From Platycnemis pennipes (Eukaryota; Arthropoda; Insecta; Odonata; Platycnemididae): 64,000 nucleotides of DNA. This document shows positions 59,691-64,000 of this stretch, one piece after another. A program made the position numbers and the translations under genes. The DNA lies in NCBI GenBank assembly GCA_933228895.1, contig OW121849.1, positions 36,302,354-36,366,353 of the forward strand. The letters are read 5' to 3'. Within the stretch, counting starts at the first letter, position 1. Every line of letters begins with the position of its first letter. A model generated the notes under the pieces. The model was not told where the DNA came from and did no database searches. It was given only the letters and a program-made list of their open reading frames with translations.

Positions 59691-60300
59691 TCATCCAGAG
59701 GCGCGGTGGCGTAATGTATTTCTCGGGGCGCACAGAAGGGAAAACTTTAACAAATTATATATCCTGGGGGTGAGTCGACCTACTTCTTCGTCCAGAGCAA
59801 ACCCATGGGACCGAGAATGCTTTGCCCTACCCCTTCGCCTTCTCCAATGCTGCGCCATCGCCTCAAACGTCGTTACGTCCGACGTTCTCTCGGGAGAGAA
59901 AAGAGCATCGCGTCGCGCGCTGCTTCTCCGCTTGAGAATCGCCACGAGCGGTCGCTATCAAGTGCGGGAGGCAAGAGAAGAGGAAGTGTGTGGGGGGAGG
60001 TCAACAGGGCCAGAATAGGGAGGATGGGATACGGAGAGAGGAGTGGAGAGAGAGAAGGTTCGGTGAATCAGGGTTTGAGGCGAGGGGGGAGTGGATCGTG
60101 CACTGGGAGGGGAGCAGATGGCAGAAGGAAAACAACGGACATCGTAGTTCAGCAAACAATCTCGATATAGTTAGGAAACTGGCAAAAAATAAACAGAAGC
60201 GTTCTCCGCCTATCTCTCCTCCAGAGGAGATTTTCACCGGGCAAGGACGGAATACGTGAGATCTTTGAACCCTTCGAACCCTTTTATTCCTCCTCTGAGC
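59691..60300. other. GC/CpG-rich island, no assigned gene
   Basis: Five overlapping frames of 65-121 codons on both strands share this island. None has a recognisable domain. The best plus-strand candidate (59805-60170, 121 codons) is Arg/Ser/Gly-rich. It may be a promoter or untranslated exon. Confidence 0.4.
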
Positions 60301-62953
60301 GTATCCAATTACATACCAAGACAAGGTATATTTGCGACCTAAGCAAGACGTCTCTTTAATTTTTTTCTTTACTGTTTCGTTACGTGTTACTCGCAGTTGG
60401 TCAATATTAGAGAATATGACTGGTGTAGTGCCTACTAATTCACGATAGTGGTAGGAAAAGGTTTGTTATGGTGTTCCATGCAAAGAGGTAATGTTTTTTT
60501 TCATGCATATTCATATGACTGAAATCAGCCAAACTTGATGCGTATTATTAAATCTTCAAATAGCCATGAACTGTCACTGATGAAATGTACAATGAAACCT
60601 CGGTCTCACGATCCGTAAGAACTGTGAGTAGAATTCACCACTGGAAAGCAAAATATGTGGCTCGGAGGGTCAAATAAATATCCTCTTACCCCGAAAAATG
60701 AATCTCTTGGTAAGTTTTGATCATATTTCCTCTCTAACAGCAACAACAAGAGGAGAAAAATAACCTTAGTAAACGCTCTTTCGTCGAAAAAGTAGTTTGC
60801 AATATATATATACTCAGTTATAGTAGAGAAGTTGAACCTTTCATACACCGTCTAATTTAATTTGAAATGTTGGATTTTCAGTCATCGTCATAGTCTTCAG
60901 ATAAGAGTATGGAAGAGCAAAAAATGGGATCTAGGGAAGAAATGAGGCCAGAAGAGGGTTGAAATTAAACCCTAATTGAATGTAGTTTGAAAATAGCATC
61001 TACTCGTGCCTCGCGTGAGAACCCTGGCTATTCCCTAGTAAATGAAGACCAGGAAGTTTATGATGGCAAGAAACGCTGAGGGGAGTCACACAGTACTGAC
61101 GTTTACCCCCATAGATAACATACGTTCTCCCATCAAACGAGTGTTTCCGTTTTTCTCCCCAAAATTTCGAAATAATTTCCATCCTTCACCTTAGTGAATC
61201 ACGCTTCCCATCATGGACAAGGATCATGAAATTGGCGGCGGAAAATTTGTACTGAAGGATTCCCTCGTAGCAGTAGTGTAGCCGCTGTAATTTCCTCTAC
61301 GGGAAATATATTAGCAGAGCACTCCTCTGATCTCCAGATTGCTAGGCCTTAAGCGAGTTTCCTGTGAGAAGAAGAGCCCTCACGTTATATCATGGTCCAC
61401 CCACTGAGCTAGATAATTGCGCTAATGAAATGTTGGAAGAATGAAATTGCTCCGTATGAAATGTTGGAAGAAATCCCAAACGTTTGCCGATCCTAATGTA
61501 TTTGATGATTATTTTAGGGAATTAGTGCAGTAATATTGTGAACCGAATAAGAGATGGTGACAAAGCTATCTTCGTAACCAATCTAAAATAATACCATGTG
61601 ATGGTTACACGTAAGAACGAAATACTAATTATTTTCTTCTTTTTCTGGCCTCTGCCTCTGTAAGTTGAAGTACTATGCAACGGAGCGATAAAAATAAACC
61701 ACAATATGATATATTTAGCTAGTTAATTGGCCTATGAGAGTGACATGATCACAGTAATATCAAAGCACAGTAGCAATAGTGAAATCATGTAGAACCTAAC
61801 CGTTACTCTTTTTATTTATTTTTATACATTTCTGTCCCTTCACTGTATGTTATAGGTATTTTAGTCCTTTGGGAGGAAAAATCATGCAACTGTACAGATA
61901 TATATAATAACTAGAAGTAATATTGATGTAACTCTCCCAGAATTAAACTTAAAGTAGAATATGGGATCCGTACAAAGAAGGTATGATAGATGAATTAGAG
62001 CGTGTGCAAATGAGATCAGCAAGATTGTTTAAAGACCGTTATGATAATTAAATTAATGTTACGAGTCAAATAGAATAATATGATGGGAATTACTATCATA
62101 TTGCGGGTAAAAATTTAGGCGAAGCCTTTTAAGTACCTAAATTCGAAGTCATTTTGCTTACTGATGGCGTTTTAAGTACGTACATTAAGAACCCCTGGGT
62201 ATTTGGTTAGTTTTGATCAGATAATCAACATTAGAGAAATAGATTGAGTTCCGATTGATTTACAATGAATGCCATTATTCCCACGCACCATAAGAAAATA
62301 CAATAGACAGCACAGCAAAGGCATTGGTGGGAGTAGTCTGTAGTGTGGGAACCATGTTTTAGCACTATTAGCCCATGAATGCTAAGGAAAAGCAGATAAA
62401 TATATTTAGAGAAAGCCTTTCTTCGTTTACCACTTCGTTACTATTCAGGTACTAGCCATCTGGTAACACGTGACTCATATCTAACTTATTTTCATGAAGT
62501 ATTTCTATTGTAGCTCGTAGTTGCATAAAAGTAGTTAATGTTTGGTTATCTTCACCACCTGCGACACACCCTTGCGGTGGCTCGAAGGGTATTGCGCAGC
62601 TGTAGAAGTAAACTCTTACTGGGTTCTCCCCTATTGGATAAACCTGTAAGTTTCAGGAGAATTTGTGAATAACCTATATTTAAGTGTGTCCGGCAAATTC
62701 TGTCTCGAATTTGACATTTAATGCGAAATAGCCATCATTATCATAAAATTATCATCGCAGCAGTGATACGTTTTACACCTGCCACCTTCGGCGAATGGCG
62801 GACGGCGTATTTTTCAAATGGTCCATTAAAAGTGGCGGAGAATTTATCACGGACCTTTGGAAACAACACCAAATTCCAGCTCGCTCATTAAACGATGCTT
62901 ACCATAAATTTCCAGGCCCTTAACGTCTGCGCCATTCGGGTCGTCTTAATCAA
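60301..62953. other. AT-rich DNA, no gene recognised
   Basis: Short frames only. A GC-richer patch near 62.78-62.94 kb has no recognisable content. Confidence 0.55.
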
Positions 62954-63540
62954 TTAGAGGGAAAGGAATTTAAAAGGGGAATAAGCTGCCTCTCCAAACA
63001 TAAAAAAAACATGGGAGGAGGATCCATTATTTCCAAACCTGCCCATAATTCCTACACTTTTACTCCTTATAATTAAAAGAATTAGTTTCCTTTCGGAGAG
63101 ACACGGAAAGAGACGGGTGGGGAGAGGAGATGGGGTGACTATGTACGGAGGATGATTTGGACGAGGCTGAAGACACTCATCGCCACTCACTTTCTTATCC
63201 AGGGGCCTCTCATGCTTAATGGGGCGGTGTTCGAATAGGTTGGAGTAAATAAAAGGCCATGGAAGGAAATAGGCGGAGAAGACGAGATATAACGATGTAA
63301 GAAAGATAGCGCCCAAGACGCAAGAATATGGGGCTCTGGCAAGCGAAACATGATTCCATTGTGATGACAGCCTTTTCTCTTCGATCCATTGTCTATATGC
63401 CGACCAGGTTTTCTGCGGGCGGGCATAGAACATCGTAAAGCCTCCTGTATTCCTACTCCATCTCCCAAGTAACACCAATGCGTCTCTTTCATCTCCTCAT
63501 CAGTATGCCTTCTCCCTTCTCTACGATTTTCTGCTCCTTT
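62954..63540. other. GC-richer segment with an unassigned 174-codon minus-strand frame
   Basis: The minus-strand frame 63478-62954 is the longest unexplained one here (174 codons). It has a Trp-rich start and one hydrophobic stretch (AIFLTSLYLVFSAYFLPW) that could span a membrane. No family is recognised, a second frame overlaps it (63187-63492), and no splice context supports either. Treat it as a weak candidate exon. Confidence 0.25.
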
Positions 63541-64000
63541 ACTTAAACTGATAGGTCTAAATCCTTGGGGAACTCCGTTGTCAATATTTCTTAAACGTCC
63601 TTCTTAGATCTGATGCACAATCACGGGTGGCATGATGCTGACATCATCATGGGTCATCAGGAATTTTTTGTAGCATAGGATCATATAAAATGTGAGGTAA
63701 TATTTTTATAGAAGGAATATATGGATTTCTTGAAAACATATAAGAAGCACGTATATCATCCGTTGACATCAGAAAAAAAAATATTTTTCCGTTTTAATTC
63801 TCACAATTCCTACGTCTGTTTATAATAAATGGGAAATACCGTGAAAGTCACCCAGATTATGACGGATTGTGTCTTGAGTCGGAAAATTATCTTAGAATAA
63901 TATTTTTCCAACCCAGTCAGTATCGTGTTGGAAAACTGGCTATTTTCAGGTCAAAGATTTATTTCTGACACTCCATAATTAGGTCTATAAAAGTAAAGGC
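63541..64000. other. No gene seen
   Basis: AT-rich sequence to the window end. Confidence 0.55.

Noticed and set aside
62954..63478. 174-codon minus-strand frame as a membrane protein gene
   Set aside because: Only one hydrophobic stretch, an overlapping competing frame, and no recognisable family or splice context.

Overview
The window looks like a transposon-rich, gene-poor stretch of an animal nuclear genome, most likely an arthropod and probably an insect. The evidence is an AT-rich background, spliceosomal introns with GT..AG borders, and many eukaryotic mobile elements of kinds common in arthropods: ISL2EU, Tc1/IS630-like, Helitron, RTE-like and L1/Tx1-like LINEs, tRNA-derived SINEs and fold-back MITEs. 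There is no operon structure, and I recognise no host protein-coding gene with confidence. The species cannot be named from this sequence alone.

Layout. 1-6 kb: AT-rich DNA, a head-to-head tRNA-SINE structure (about 1.7-1.86 kb), unrecognised purine-rich DNA, and a decayed L1/Tx1-like LINE (about 3.76-5.44 kb). 6-13.7 kb: the first copy of an unnamed 430-bp GC-cored repeat, two copies of a B-box-bearing repeat, and a GC-rich island at 12.3-13.1 kb. 13.75-15.07 kb: an internally rearranged Helitron with a helicase remnant, directly abutted by a MITE. 15-30 kb: low-complexity pyrimidine tracts, an exact 51-bp direct repeat, a 54-bp tandem duplication, two MITEs, a fold-back element, a tRNA-SINE and the second GC-cored repeat. 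30-42.6 kb: a 740-bp unit bounded by perfect 32-bp inverted repeats, a LINE 3' fragment, two copies of another SINE, a long G-tract, and several GC-rich or strand-skewed islands without recognisable genes.

The centrepiece is at 42.67-53.34 kb. A Tc1/IS630-like element (42671-50109, TA target duplication) has 596-bp terminal inverted repeats that are nearly identical, yet its own transposase is a multiply broken pseudogene. Inside it sits an apparently intact ISL2EU-type transposon (about 43440-47810). This carries two convergent intron-containing genes whose reading frames join cleanly at consensus-like splice sites. One is a 480-aa THAP-DDE transposase with all catalytic residues. The other is a 574-aa SAP-SWIM-YqaJ nuclease-like protein. 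Directly beyond lies an RTE-like LINE (50262-53329) with an 11-bp target-site duplication, a 5' UTR, a largely deleted endonuclease domain and an RT frame interrupted by only a few stops.

53.3-64 kb: AT-rich sequence with a third, older LINE fragment (56.35-57.01 kb) and GC-rich or purine-rich islands near 55, 57.5, 60 and 63.2 kb. In the ISL2EU element the THAP domain would bind element DNA and the DDE domain would cut and join it. The partner protein probably handles DNA ends or recombination, but its role in this family is not established.
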